Assembly (NCBI GenBank): GCA_016745315.1
Contig: CP066886.1
Coordinates: forward strand, 6,448,501-6,512,500
Length of the DNA stretch: 64,000 bases
Direction of reading: 5' to 3'
DNA from: Arthrospira sp. PCC 9108
GTDB taxonomy: Bacteria; Cyanobacteriota; Cyanobacteriia; Cyanobacteriales; Microcoleaceae
Part shown: positions 47,351 to 57,136 of the stretch, one piece after another
Layout of the letters: every line of letters starts with the position of its first letter
Numbering within the stretch: position 1 is the first letter of the stretch
Notes under the pieces: model-generated
Database searches by the model: none
What the model saw: the letters and a program-made list of their open reading frames with translations, nothing else
Told to the model about the DNA's origin: nothing
Position numbers and translations under genes: made by a program

Positions 47351-48262
47351 TCAACTGTTCATGATCTTCTCTAATACGGGGGTGGTGGAGACAATGTGGT
47401 TGTCTAAACCGAGGGCTTTGGGGCTGATACCTAGGGCTAGGGCAATGATTTGGGGAAGGTGGAGGACGGGTAAATTGAACGCGCGCCCTAGATATTTAGC
47501 GATTTCCGGTTGGCGTGAGTCTAGGTTAAGATGACACAGAGGACAGGGTGTTACCATACAATCAGCCCCAGCAGCGATCGCCTCTTCGATATGATTACCA
47601 GCCATTTGGAAAGATTCATTGGTAGCATAACTAGAAATCGGCCAACCACAGCACTGAGTCCGTCCCCGATAATAAATCGGTGTAGCCCCCAGCGCCCGAA
47701 ACACATTTTCCATAGACTCGGGTTGATGAGGATCATCATAAATCAATTGATGTTGGGCGCGTAAGAGATAGCAGCCATAGAAAGCGGCACATTTTAAACC
47801 GGATAACTTCTTAGTCACCTGGCGCTCAATTTCGGCTAAACCATAATCAGCCACCAAAGCCCATAATAAGTGTTTAACCTCGGTTGCGCCTTTGTAGGGG
47901 GTGCAGCTTTCTTTTTGCAGAAGTTGGTTAACTTTTTCGAGATAAGCCGGATCATTATTCTGATAGTCTTTCAGGCGTTCATCAACCCGACCAATCACGC
48001 CCTGACAGGTGCTACAGTGAGTCAGTAGAGGTAAGTTCAGCTCCTCGGCTAGGGCAATATTTCGGGCGTTAACAGTATCCTCCAGTAGTTGAGAATCTTC
48101 TTTAAAAGTCCCAGAACCGCAACAGGAGGCTTTTTTTAGCTCGACTAATTCAATTCCCAGGGCTTGGGTGAGGACTTGGGTTGAGTCATAGAGTTCCCGA
48201 CAAGCCCCTTGAGCGACACAACCGGGAAAATAGGCATATCTGAGTTTTACGGAAGATGACAT
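47351..48262 (-). CDS. HdrB-like CCG-domain protein
   Basis: This 303-aa protein resembles heterodisulfide reductase subunit B or SdhE-type subunits, with two Cys-rich CCG motifs (SCCGSGTF with upstream FPGCVAQG; QCCGWP with upstream FYGCYLL) that may bind a non-cubane [4Fe-4S] cluster. Cyanobacteria lack the methanogen cofactors, so the electron partner is unknown; a role with a succinate-dehydrogenase-like or other redox complex is possible. ATG 48262 (MSSSVKLRYAYFPG) is preferred over 48298. It lies 268 bp upstream of psaC on the same strand. Confidence 0.85.
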   Translation of the reverse strand: MSSSVKLRYAYFPGCVAQGACRELYDSTQVLTQALGIELVELKKASCCGSGTFKEDSQLLEDTVNARNIALAEELNLPLLTHCSTCQGVIGRVDERLKDYQNNDPAYLEKVNQLLQKESCTPYKGATEVKHLLWALVADYGLAEIERQVTKKLSGLKCAAFYGCYLLRAQHQLIYDDPHQPESMENVFRALGATPIYYRGRTQCCGWPISSYATNESFQMAGNHIEEAIAAGADCMVTPCPLCHLNLDSRQPEIAKYLGRAFNLPVLHLPQIIALALGISPKALGLDNHIVSTTPVLEKIMNS

Positions 48263-48468
48263 AGCAATATTTTTATGAAATGACTGCGGGCTAATCACCC
48301 ACTGTTAATCTATCATCTACCCTAGGGAGCGATCGCATACCTAAAGAAACCATAAAGGTTGCCTCAGCCCCAGGAGCAGAATCTACCACAAAAGTAGAAA
48401 ATGATGATCGCGGGGATTACGCTTTCCGATAATATGGAATACGCGGCATCCTATAGAGGAAACATTCC

Positions 48469-48717
48469 ATGAGTTCAGATACATTTGAAACAGTTAAGAA
48501 AATCGTAGCCGAGCAACTAGAAGTTGATTCGGCACAGGTAACACCAGAAGCGAATTTTGTCAATGACTTGGGCGCAGACTCGTTAGATACAGTAGAACTG
48601 GTAATGGCATTGGAAGAGGAATTCGACATCGAGATCCCGGACGAAGAAGCCGAAAAAATTACCACAGTCCAAGACGCGGTGAGTTTTATTAATAGTAAGG
48701 TAACAGCCTCCGCCTAG
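48469..48717 (+). CDS. acpP: Acyl carrier protein
   Basis: This 82-aa carrier of fatty-acid intermediates has the 4'-phosphopantetheine attachment Ser in GADSLDTVEL and the acidic helix EEEFDIEIPDEEAEKI. A GAGGA ribosome site lies at about 48457-48461. It is followed after 53 bp by fabF, the usual pairing for fatty-acid synthesis. Confidence 0.99.
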   Translation: MSSDTFETVKKIVAEQLEVDSAQVTPEANFVNDLGADSLDTVELVMALEEEFDIEIPDEEAEKITTVQDAVSFINSKVTASA

Positions 48718-48770
48718 GAGGATTTGCCTGTGTTCTGCATTCTGGGTGGTTAACTTCTGATAGAAAAGTC

Positions 48771-50027
48771 ATGACTGATATGAACCGCAAGCGCGTTGTT
48801 GTTACAGGTCTCGGAGCAATTACTCCCATTGGTAATACGATTACTGAGTATTGGGAGGGGTTGTTAGCTGGGCGAAATGGAATCGGCCCGATCACTTTAT
48901 TCGATGCGTCACGCCATGATTGTCGCATTGCTGGAGAGGTGAAAGGATTTGATCCCTGTGACTACATTTCGCGCAAAGAAGCCAAGCGCATGGATCGGTT
49001 TGCTCAATTTGCAGTGGCGGCGAGTAAACAGGCGATCGCTGATGCGGAATTAGTAATTGATGACCTGAATGCAGACCAGGTGGGAATCATGATTGGTACA
49101 GGCATTGGGGGACTCAAAGTTCTTGAGGATCAGCAGGAAGTTTATTTAACTCGTGGCCCAGACCGATGCAGCCCGTTTATGATTCCCATGATGATCGCTA
49201 ACATGGCGGCTGGACTCACTGCTATACATACGGGCGCTAAAGGACCTAATAGCTGCCCCGTAACGGCCTGTGCAGCCGGGTCTAATGCGGTGGGAGATGC
49301 TTTTAGACTAATTCAACGAGGATACGCTCAGGCGATGATATGTGGCGGTACAGAAGCCGCTGTAACTCCCCTGTCGGTGGCAGGGTTTGCGGCGGCACGA
49401 GCCCTGTCTACTCGCAATGATGACCCACTCCATGCCTGTCGTCCTTTTGATGTGGGACGAGATGGCTTTGTTATGGGTGAAGGTACCGGAATACTGGTTT
49501 TGGAAGAGTTGGAGTATGCCCTGAGTCGCGGCGCTCGCATTTATGGCGAAATTGTCGGCTATGGTATGACTTGCGACGCTTATCATATGACTTCCCCGGT
49601 TCCCGGAGGTGTCGGAGCGGCTAAGGCGATCGCTTTGGCTATGAAAGATGCTGGATTAACTCCTGATCAGATTAGCTATATTAACGCTCACGGAACCAGC
49701 ACCCCCGCTAATGATCCGACGGAAACTGCAGCCATTAAAACGGCTTTGGGTGAACACGCCTATAAAGTGGCGGTTAGTTCGACTAAATCTATGACCGGAC
49801 ACCTGTTAGGAGGTTCTGGGGGTATTGAAGCAGTGGCGGCGGTATTGGCGATCGCCCATGACCACATTCCCCCTACCATTAACCTGGAAAATCCCGATCC
49901 TGAATGTGATTTAGATTATGTTCCTAACCACAGCCGCAGCCAAACTGTGGACGTGGCTTTATCTAACTCCTTCGGTTTTGGGGGTCATAACATCACCCTA
50001 GCATTCCGCAAGTTTAACGACAATTAA
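48771..50027 (+). CDS. fabF: Beta-ketoacyl-ACP synthase II
   Basis: This 418-aa condensing enzyme extends acyl-ACP with malonyl-ACP. The active-site Cys167 lies in TACAAGSN, with the two catalytic His in INAHGTSTPANDPTE and STKSMTGHLLGG. The Gly-rich C-terminus NSFGFGGHN is typical. The start could also be ATG 48780 (MNRKRVVVTG). It forms a unit with acpP and ends 33 bp before the convergent murI. Confidence 0.98.
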   Translation: MTDMNRKRVVVTGLGAITPIGNTITEYWEGLLAGRNGIGPITLFDASRHDCRIAGEVKGFDPCDYISRKEAKRMDRFAQFAVAASKQAIADAELVIDDLNADQVGIMIGTGIGGLKVLEDQQEVYLTRGPDRCSPFMIPMMIANMAAGLTAIHTGAKGPNSCPVTACAAGSNAVGDAFRLIQRGYAQAMICGGTEAAVTPLSVAGFAAARALSTRNDDPLHACRPFDVGRDGFVMGEGTGILVLEELEYALSRGARIYGEIVGYGMTCDAYHMTSPVPGGVGAAKAIALAMKDAGLTPDQISYINAHGTSTPANDPTETAAIKTALGEHAYKVAVSSTKSMTGHLLGGSGGIEAVAAVLAIAHDHIPPTINLENPDPECDLDYVPNHSRSQTVDVALSNSFGFGGHNITLAFRKFNDN

Positions 50028-50038
50028 AAGACTCAAAA

Positions 50039-50055
50039 CCCCCCCAGTGGGGGGG
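50039..50055. terminator. Compact G/C hairpin between fabF and murI
   Basis: CCCCCCCAGTGGGGGGG forms a 7-bp stem with a 3-nt loop, placed 12 bp after fabF and 6 bp after the murI stop. It could terminate both convergent transcripts, although T-tracts are weak. Confidence 0.65.
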
Positions 50056-50060
50056 AATGT

Positions 50061-50918
50061 CTAACTAATTATGCCATCGCTAACTGAAACTGCTGTTTCC
50101 ACAGTCCCAGAGGTCAGGGTTGGTAAAGTAATCGACTCCACAGCCGGAGTATATCCTAGCCATTGTACCGACAGATTAGCAAACTGTTCGGCACAGCCAC
50201 TCACACAAAAACGGGTCGGTCGCGGTAGGTCGCCATGGCGTAGTCCTAGTAATTCTAATTCCTGGGCGACTGCTTCCACTAAATGCACTGCTGGATCAAC
50301 TAATTTCACCGCAGCCGGTAATAGCGATCGCAACACTGGGGCTAAGTGGGGATAGTGGGTGCAACCATAGATGAGCGTATCAATACGCTGTTGTATCAAA
50401 GGGGTTAAATATTCTCGCGCCGCCTCTAATGTACAAGGATCATGAATGCGATTTTGTTCAATTAGCGGAACAAAAGCCGGACAACCAACCTGCCAAACCT
50501 GTACAGCCGGGTTGATTTCTTGAATCGCCTGACGATAGGCATTGCTGGCGGCGGTGGCTGGGGTAGCAATTACCCCGATCCGCTCACCTTGGCTGATAGC
50601 AGCCCTGGCTCCCGGTAAAATTAAGCCTAAAATCGGTATGTCAAACTCAGACCTAACTACTTCTAAAGCCAAGGCAGAACTGGTGTTACAAGCCATCAGC
50701 ACCATTTTAACATCCTGAGCCACTGCCCAAGTAATAATTTCGCGGACAAATTGCACAATCTCTTCAGGCGATCGCGTCCCGTAAGGTAGTCGCGCCGTAT
50801 CCGCAAAATACAAAATCGATTCATTGGGAAGTTGCCGATACAATTCCCTCAAAACCGTTAAACCACCCACACCACTATCGAAAATAGCGATTTTCTGTCC
50901 TCGTTTATCCCTTGTCAT
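50061..50918 (-). CDS. murI: Glutamate racemase
   Basis: This 285-aa enzyme converts L- to D-glutamate for peptidoglycan. The two catalytic Cys are in MACNTSSA and YGCTHYPHL; the N-terminal IAIFDSGVGGLTVLREL is the family signature. The length is normal. It is convergent with fabF, with the hairpin at 50039 between them. Confidence 0.97.
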   Translation of the reverse strand: MTRDKRGQKIAIFDSGVGGLTVLRELYRQLPNESILYFADTARLPYGTRSPEEIVQFVREIITWAVAQDVKMVLMACNTSSALALEVVRSEFDIPILGLILPGARAAISQGERIGVIATPATAASNAYRQAIQEINPAVQVWQVGCPAFVPLIEQNRIHDPCTLEAAREYLTPLIQQRIDTLIYGCTHYPHLAPVLRSLLPAAVKLVDPAVHLVEAVAQELELLGLRHGDLPRPTRFCVSGCAEQFANLSVQWLGYTPAVESITLPTLTSGTVETAVSVSDGIIS

Positions 50919-51198
50919 TGGTTGCCTGGCAATTGTTATGATGTTTAATGGGCTCGATGGGCTGTTGTTGATGACAACTAAACATCCTACCCGCCTTAAC
51001 AGATTTATCTGTTCAGGTTAAAAGTACACGATCAGGATTGATAGGGCGAACACCGCCACCCAAATTATCACCCGCATCAAGGGTAGCACTCAAGCATATT
51101 TGTGGTAAGATTATATCTAGGGTTAGGCGAGTAACATCATCAAACCCTAACTTTTTCGGTCGGCTATTTTCCCAGCCCTGAGCATACCTGAGAAGATC

Positions 51199-51738
51199 CT
51201 AGCTCATCACTGGGCTAGGGTCGGCATAGTTACTTTGATTGGAGTTGTGCGGGTTGTGCGGGTTAACAGTTTCGGTGCTGACTGTGGGTGTCGATTCCCA
51301 ATTAGTTAGGGAGGTTATGAAATCTTGTATTCCCTGAAATTCTCGGTAAACTGAGGCGAAGCGAATATAAGCCACTTCACTTATGGGTTTGAGGCGATCG
51401 AGTACAAGCTCACTAATTTCTGGGCTGGAAACCTCGCGGGTGGCACGCTGTTGGAGTTCTGCTTCTATGTCTTCGATCATAGTTTCTAGTTCAGAAGAAG
51501 CGATGCCAGTTTTTTCGCAGGCACGAACTAAACCCCGTAACAATTTGGAACCATCGAAAGATTCTCGCCGTCCGTCACGCTTAATCACCGTTAAAGGAAC
51601 CAACTCGATGCGTTCATAAGTGGTAAAACGGTGTTTACAATTGAGACATTCCCGCCGTCGCCGGATGCTTTTCAGTGATTCAGCCCATCGCGATTCTAAC
51701 ACACGGGTACTGGTATGTTGGCAAACGGGACATTGCAT
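51199..51738 (-). CDS. nrdR: Transcriptional repressor NrdR
   Basis: This 179-aa regulator represses ribonucleotide reductase genes in response to ATP/dATP. It has an N-terminal zinc ribbon (CPVC ... CLNC) and an ATP-cone (LTVIKRDGRRESFDGSKLLRG), followed by an unusual Ser/Thr/Asn-rich tail of about 30 residues (STETVNPHNPHNSNQ). It lies 131 bp after psbT on the same strand. No ribonucleotide reductase gene is nearby. Confidence 0.95.
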   Translation of the reverse strand: MQCPVCQHTSTRVLESRWAESLKSIRRRRECLNCKHRFTTYERIELVPLTVIKRDGRRESFDGSKLLRGLVRACEKTGIASSELETMIEDIEAELQQRATREVSSPEISELVLDRLKPISEVAYIRFASVYREFQGIQDFITSLTNWESTPTVSTETVNPHNPHNSNQSNYADPSPVMS

Positions 51739-51869
51739 AATATACGTCCTTTAAACTCAGATTTTGCCATGGATGCTGATTGATTTACGAAAGCCATATC
51801 CAATCGGGTTCTAAGAAGCATACCCCTTACAACCCAATTGGAATCAGAAAATCCTATGCTGTTGGCGGG

Positions 51870-51965
51870 TTATTTACCAATGCGGGGGGGTTCCCGGAAG
51901 GCAATGGCAAAGAACAACACGCCGAGAGCCAGCGTCAAAACTAATATGTATGCAACACTTTCCAT
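51870..51965 (-). CDS. psbT: Photosystem II protein T
   Basis: This 31-aa single-helix protein reads MESVAYILVLTLALGVLFFA and ends in FREPPRIGK. It sits at the PSII dimer interface and helps repair and assembly. Start ATG at 51965-51963, stop TAA at 51872-51870. It lies 267 bp after psbB on the same strand, the conserved psbB-psbT order. Confidence 0.97.
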   Translation of the reverse strand: MESVAYILVLTLALGVLFFAIAFREPPRIGK

Positions 51966-52232
51966 GTCAATGTTTCCTCATATCCCGGGTTAACTACCAG
52001 TCTATCAGTCTTGATGCCACTCTGAAAAACCTGCCCTAACTTAATCCCCCATTTATGAAGTCCAGGAGAATAGGGAGGGGTGCGATGTTTTTTCGGAGCT
52101 TCACCAAAAAAAGGACAGGTCGGATATATTCAGCTTAGGCGATCGCCAACCATTGAGGAAAGCTGCCACAAGTTTTGATATACCCATGAACCTGTCCTGA
52201 CAACTACTCAACAACTGTGATTAGAAGTCTGC

Positions 52233-53762
52233 TTAGACGGTCTTTTGAACACGAGTTGTTTGGTCTCCAACTTTCTGGAAGTTACCCCACTCAACTTGTT
52301 CTTCTAGGTCAGCTTCCACCCCAGCAAATACATCTCGGAAGATGGTGCGGGAACCGTGCCAAATATGACCAAAGAAGAAAAGCAGAGCAAAGCAAGCGTG
52401 ACCGAAAGTAAACCAGCCACGGGTACTGGTACGAAATACCCCATCAGAGCCGAGAGTTTCCCGGTCAAAGGCAAATGGTTCACCCTGTTGAGCAAAGCGG
52501 GCATATTTCTTCACAGAGGCGGGATCGGTGAAGGTTTTACCATTGAGTTCACCACCATATAAAGAAACAGTCACCCCAGTTTGCTCAAAGCTGTAGCGAG
52601 ACTCCGCGCGACGGAAAGGAATGTCAGCGCGAATTACGCCATCAGCATCAGTCAGAATGACGGGGAAGGTTTCAAAGAAGTTAGGAAGACGACGAACAGT
52701 TAATTCGCGACCTTCTGCATCAGTGAATACTGGGTGTCCGAGCCAACCTTGAGCAATACCATCGCCCTTGTTCATCGGACCGACGCGGAACAAACCGCCT
52801 TTAGCGGGACTGTTACCAACATAGTCATAAAATGCCAGTTTTTCAGGAATCTTAGACCATGCTTCTGAGGGGCTGTCACCCTGAGCAATACTGCTTTGTA
52901 CCCGGCGCTGAATTTCCTGTTGGAAATATCCCTGATCCCACTGATAGCGGGTAGGTCCAAACAGTTCAATCGGAGTTGCAGCCGAACCATACCACATAGT
53001 TCCAGCTACCACAAAAGCCGCAAAGAATACCGCCGCGATACTACTAGATAGTACAGTTTCGATATTTCCCATACGCAGGGCTTTGTATAGGCGCTGAGGT
53101 GGTCTGACGGACAGGTGGAATAGTCCGGCAATAATGCCAACAATTCCGGCCGCAATATGGTGAGCCGCAATACCGCCAGCATTGAAGGGGTTAAATCCTT
53201 CAGGCCCCCAGGAAGGAGCGACAGGTTGTATACTTCCCGTCAATCCATAGGGGTCAGAAACCCACATTCCCGGTCCGAATAGTCCCGTGAGGTGGAAGGC
53301 TCCGAAGCCAAAACAAAGCAAACCAGATAGGAATAAATGAATTCCGAACATTTTGGGTAGGTCTAGGGCTGGTTCACCAGTCCGAGGATCGGTAAACAGT
53401 TCCAGATCCCAGTAAACCCAGTGCCAAACTGCTGCCAGGAATAATAGACCTGACAAGATGATATGGGTAGCGGCTACCCCTTCAAAAGACCAAATTCCGG
53501 GATTATCGGCTACTTCACCAGTTAGACTCCAGCCACCCCAGGATTGAGTTACACCCAAACGAGCCATAAAAGGCATGACAAACATACCTTGACGCCACAT
53601 GGGATTGAGAACTGGGTCTGATGGGTCAAAAACTGCCAATTCGTACAGGGCCATAGAGCCCGCCCAACCTGCGACAAGAGCAGTGTGCATTAGGTGTACA
53701 GAAATCAGCCGTCCTGGATCGTTCAGAACTACTGTATGTACGCGGTACCAGGGTAGTCCCAT
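52233..53762 (-). CDS. psbB: Photosystem II CP47 chlorophyll-binding protein
   Basis: This 509-aa core antenna of PSII has six transmembrane helices and a large lumenal loop. The start MGLPWYRVHTVVLNDPGR is invariant in the family; His-rich chlorophyll sites occur through the helices (IAAHHIAAGIVGIIAGLFHL, GHACFALLFFFGHIWHG). Length and C-terminus (near EQVEWGNFQKVGD) are typical. The 415-bp upstream region should contain the promoter; I could not fix a -10/-35 pair with confidence. Confidence 0.99.
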   Translation of the reverse strand: MGLPWYRVHTVVLNDPGRLISVHLMHTALVAGWAGSMALYELAVFDPSDPVLNPMWRQGMFVMPFMARLGVTQSWGGWSLTGEVADNPGIWSFEGVAATHIILSGLLFLAAVWHWVYWDLELFTDPRTGEPALDLPKMFGIHLFLSGLLCFGFGAFHLTGLFGPGMWVSDPYGLTGSIQPVAPSWGPEGFNPFNAGGIAAHHIAAGIVGIIAGLFHLSVRPPQRLYKALRMGNIETVLSSSIAAVFFAAFVVAGTMWYGSAATPIELFGPTRYQWDQGYFQQEIQRRVQSSIAQGDSPSEAWSKIPEKLAFYDYVGNSPAKGGLFRVGPMNKGDGIAQGWLGHPVFTDAEGRELTVRRLPNFFETFPVILTDADGVIRADIPFRRAESRYSFEQTGVTVSLYGGELNGKTFTDPASVKKYARFAQQGEPFAFDRETLGSDGVFRTSTRGWFTFGHACFALLFFFGHIWHGSRTIFRDVFAGVEADLEEQVEWGNFQKVGDQTTRVQKTV

Positions 53763-54177
53763 TGACTACGCTCCTCCTAGAATCAATGAATGTGAATTAC
53801 AGACGTTTAAATGAGAGATTACAAACCAGGCCTGCTATTTGAACCGCGATCGCCTTAACTAGGATCAACCAGTATCAGGTCTGACCGTCGGCTCAGACAG
53901 ACACTCTGCCCTAATCAGGCTTCCGATGTCCTCCCATGAGCCATGAGATTCTTCGTTGTTTGTCTGTTTTTTGATTTTAACGCTCGGTTTTGGCGTTTGC
54001 AGTTGGTGTCCTAAACTTTGGATTTATTCTACCAACACTTGTTACCGCAATCCATCCCCTACTTCTATCAAAAACTAGAAGCTGAGAATTTTCGCAGATT
54101 TTGTTAAAGAATTGTATATATTATTAGAACCAATTGCAAGCAAAACCCAATATCTCTACACTGAGGGGGCGGCTTTC
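53763..54177. other. psbB upstream region
   Basis: About 415 bp without a gene separate psbB from a small gene that is also on the minus strand. It holds one CGATCG-type site, an AGGAG-like ribosome site about 5 bp before the psbB start, and an AT-rich stretch near 54080-54130. No other element is recognised. Confidence 0.4.
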
Positions 54178-54501
54178 CTAAAAAAGACCGCCCTGGACTC
54201 GGCACTCGGTTGATGCTATTCCCAGACGGTCGAGAACCTGGTCAGCGGTAATTAGACGGGTGAGAACTACTTGACCGATACCTGTTGATGGGTGTTCTGT
54301 CCATTGCGGTTTGACTTCTAGCATCAGAACTTCATCTTCAACTCGGTACAGCCACATTTTTTCGGTGTCTGTATCGTTGGACACACATACATCTAGTTTT
54401 TGCAGATCAGGAAGTCGCCGCTGGGTGGCCACATCCCACAAGCCCCCAATACCCCAAATCCGTCCAATTGTCCACCCTTCTGAGAGAAAGAAGTATTTCA
54501 C
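54178..54501 (-). CDS. Conserved-looking protein of unknown function
   Basis: This is a 107-aa soluble protein (start MKYFFLSEGWTIGRIWGIGG, end VQGGLF) with no membrane segment and a mixed alpha/beta composition. I do not recognise a family. It lies upstream of psbB on the same strand, 415 bp away, so co-transcription is unlikely. Codon use and length look like a real gene. Confidence 0.6.
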   Translation of the reverse strand: MKYFFLSEGWTIGRIWGIGGLWDVATQRRLPDLQKLDVCVSNDTDTEKMWLYRVEDEVLMLEVKPQWTEHPSTGIGQVVLTRLITADQVLDRLGIASTECRVQGGLF

Positions 54502-54598
54502 CGAGTATCTTTACATAAACAATTGATTGGCAATCTTCCATTGTATATATAATGGCGAAAATTGTCAAGGAAATGATGGGCAGAAGCTGAGAACAGGC

Positions 54599-56941
54599 TC
54601 AACTACTAGATGAGAATAACACTTCTAATAGGCGATCGCATACTTTTGACCAAGTAAATCTAGCCCTGACAAATTCGCAGCCCGCCGATTTATTCTGAGT
54701 CCTTAAATTCGGGTTTTTCAGGGCATTTTCCATTAATTCAACTAAATGATTAAAGTCAGGTTCTAAGTAAAACTTAGTATCACCTTCGGCATCTTGAAAA
54801 CATTTAAGCTGACTATTAATATAAAAGCTAAAATCCTCTCTGGTAAACTCATCTGTGGGGCCTCCTTTGGTGCAGATAACCGGAGTTCCACAGGCTACGG
54901 CTTCCAAAACTGGGAGATTAAAGCCTTCCGCCGAATAAGGAGAAACATATAAATCAGCCGCCTTGTAGAGTCGGGCGATTTCGGTGGCGGATAAATTATC
55001 GCCTAGATAACTAATCCGGGGTTTAACTAAATCAATTTGGGCATCAGTTAAGACTTGTTTACTGGCGGCTTTAATGGATTCTTTGGACTTAAAAATGGCA
55101 TCTCTACCTTTTAAAACTAACCGCGCTTCTGGATAACTCTCAGCAATTTGTGCAAAGGCTTTTAAAAGCCTAGCGACTCCTTGACGTTCATTCCACATAA
55201 TCCCAATATTGAGAATCACAAAATAATCACTCCATCCCAACTCTCGGCGGAGACTATGGCGGTCTTCTTCATTGAGGGGATAATGCACCTTGGGGTCAAA
55301 TCCCAAAGGTACGATCGCCAGGCGTTCAGGAACCGCGCCACTATTCAAAAAACCTTGGCGAGACCATTCGGAAGCGGTGACAATAATACTATCAGAATTT
55401 AAATGAGCTTCCCGAAAAGAATTAACCCCCATTCCTCGCACAATAGTTTGGGGCAAAATTCCCCACTCTGTACAACCAAAAACAAAGGTTTTCTTACTGT
55501 CAGAAGATGCCAAGTTAAACGGACAATACATCCTCAAAGTCACATCGGCTTTCAGGTCTTCTGGGGGTGTAGGGAGACTGCCCAAAATTGCCTCTTCATC
55601 AGGGGTAAATAAACCCCGGCTAGGCTTCCAATCTTCGGTAACATAGGGCATATCTCGATGGAATAGTTGCAGGGGCGATCGCTGATGAAGTTCTAGGAGT
55701 TGATGGCTATTAATCAAAGCATAAGAATGGGGCAACCATCGCCAACCTTCGACTACCAGCTTATGGGGGTGAGAAGTGATGTTAGCGCCGCCGATATTAG
55801 ACCCCCGCGCCGCCGCTGGTTTGGGGGAGGGGTTGAGAACTTCTAAAATCCGGTCAACGGTATGTTTCCAGGTGAACCTTTGGGCGACAAACTGGGGGAC
55901 TAACTCCCGCGCCATAGTTCCCATTTGCGGCTGTTCAATAGCCTGTTGCATTAAAGTAACTAAATGTTCCCAATTGGGGTGTAGCAAAAACCGAGTTTTA
56001 TAGTCAATCACAAAAGTTCGGAATTGGCTAGAAATAGCCCAGCCAAAATCAGGATGAGTCCATTCTTGGGCGGGACTACCTTCAGTATAAATGACGGGAA
56101 GACCAGAAGCGATCGCTTCTAAAATGGGTAAATTTAACCCCGGTGCGACATCAGGGGATACATAAACATCAGCCGCCTGATACAATTTCGCCACCGACTC
56201 CAAAGGTAAATTATCGCCAATGTAGGCTAACCTAGGCTGTACTCGTCTAGCTTCCGCATCAGTTAAAATAGCTTGACTGCTTTCGAGGAGTAATTTTTCG
56301 CCATTTGGGGTGCAGCCTTTCAATATCAGTCTAGCATGGGGGTAAACTTCCACCACCGCCGCAAAGGCTTTGAGGAGGGGTCGAATACCATCAGTATTTT
56401 CCAGGTTGCTAACATGGATAAACACAAAATAATAGTCCCAGTCCAGAGATTTACGCAATTGCTGTCTGTCTGGGGAGGTTAACGGGTGGAAAATTTCCCT
56501 GTCAACTCCAGGGGGGATAACAGCCACCTGGTGAGGTGGAATACCCCCGCGCAGTAATCCATCCTTACACCACATTGTCGGGGTAATTAGGGTAATATTA
56601 GGGGCTAATGACACATTTTCGGGACTAATATTGAGGAGGGTTCCCCATTGTGGGGCGGTCAAAATCCCAGTTTTTTGGCTATCAGTGGGGGTCAAATCAG
56701 CTTCTGGGGAAATCCTTAAACTGATATCTGCTGAGTTACTATCCCCAGGGAGGTCGGCGGTAGGAATTGACAATTGACCCAGCAAGCGATCGATAATTGG
56801 GTTAGAATCACGACTAGCTGAGGAATTGGCTTGATAGGAAACCTGTAAATGTGATCGCCTCAAAAGTTCTTTCAAGATAAAATAAGTAGCGATCGCATAA
56901 CAATTAGGTGCAAACGGCCATCCTTCCAAATGAAATCTCAT
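54599..56941 (-). CDS. Tandem double GT4-type glycosyltransferase
   Basis: This protein of about 780 aa is made of two homologous glycosyltransferase (GT-B, group 1) modules. Each starts with an EGW motif (RFHLEGWPFAPNCYA; LVVEGWRWLPHSYA). Each has ISYLGDNLSATEIARLYKAA or RLAYIGDNLPLESVAKLYQA and the C-terminal E...E donor-site pattern (APGLNLPILEA; AEGFNLPVLEA), and ends in RFTWxxxxDRxLEVL. It probably transfers sugars for exopolysaccharide or envelope glycans; the substrate is unknown. ATG 56941 is preferred over 56995 because it opens on the motif. Fusion by internal duplication is evident. Confidence 0.9.
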   Translation of the reverse strand: MRFHLEGWPFAPNCYAIATYFILKELLRRSHLQVSYQANSSASRDSNPIIDRLLGQLSIPTADLPGDSNSADISLRISPEADLTPTDSQKTGILTAPQWGTLLNISPENVSLAPNITLITPTMWCKDGLLRGGIPPHQVAVIPPGVDREIFHPLTSPDRQQLRKSLDWDYYFVFIHVSNLENTDGIRPLLKAFAAVVEVYPHARLILKGCTPNGEKLLLESSQAILTDAEARRVQPRLAYIGDNLPLESVAKLYQAADVYVSPDVAPGLNLPILEAIASGLPVIYTEGSPAQEWTHPDFGWAISSQFRTFVIDYKTRFLLHPNWEHLVTLMQQAIEQPQMGTMARELVPQFVAQRFTWKHTVDRILEVLNPSPKPAAARGSNIGGANITSHPHKLVVEGWRWLPHSYALINSHQLLELHQRSPLQLFHRDMPYVTEDWKPSRGLFTPDEEAILGSLPTPPEDLKADVTLRMYCPFNLASSDSKKTFVFGCTEWGILPQTIVRGMGVNSFREAHLNSDSIIVTASEWSRQGFLNSGAVPERLAIVPLGFDPKVHYPLNEEDRHSLRRELGWSDYFVILNIGIMWNERQGVARLLKAFAQIAESYPEARLVLKGRDAIFKSKESIKAASKQVLTDAQIDLVKPRISYLGDNLSATEIARLYKAADLYVSPYSAEGFNLPVLEAVACGTPVICTKGGPTDEFTREDFSFYINSQLKCFQDAEGDTKFYLEPDFNHLVELMENALKNPNLRTQNKSAGCEFVRARFTWSKVCDRLLEVLFSSSS

Positions 56942-57136
56942 AGAGCCAAATAGGTTCTCAAATATAATAGTGCTAGTAGATACTATATCGATCATGAATC
57001 GATCGTCAAAAGTTCCCGGATTTACGGCGACTCAAGAATAATCACCCAGACAGCGGCGATCTAGTTCAGAAATCTACTAAAATCAAAACACTGTCAACCC
57101 CTTATCTGTGATTAACTCACACAATTAACCGCTAAG

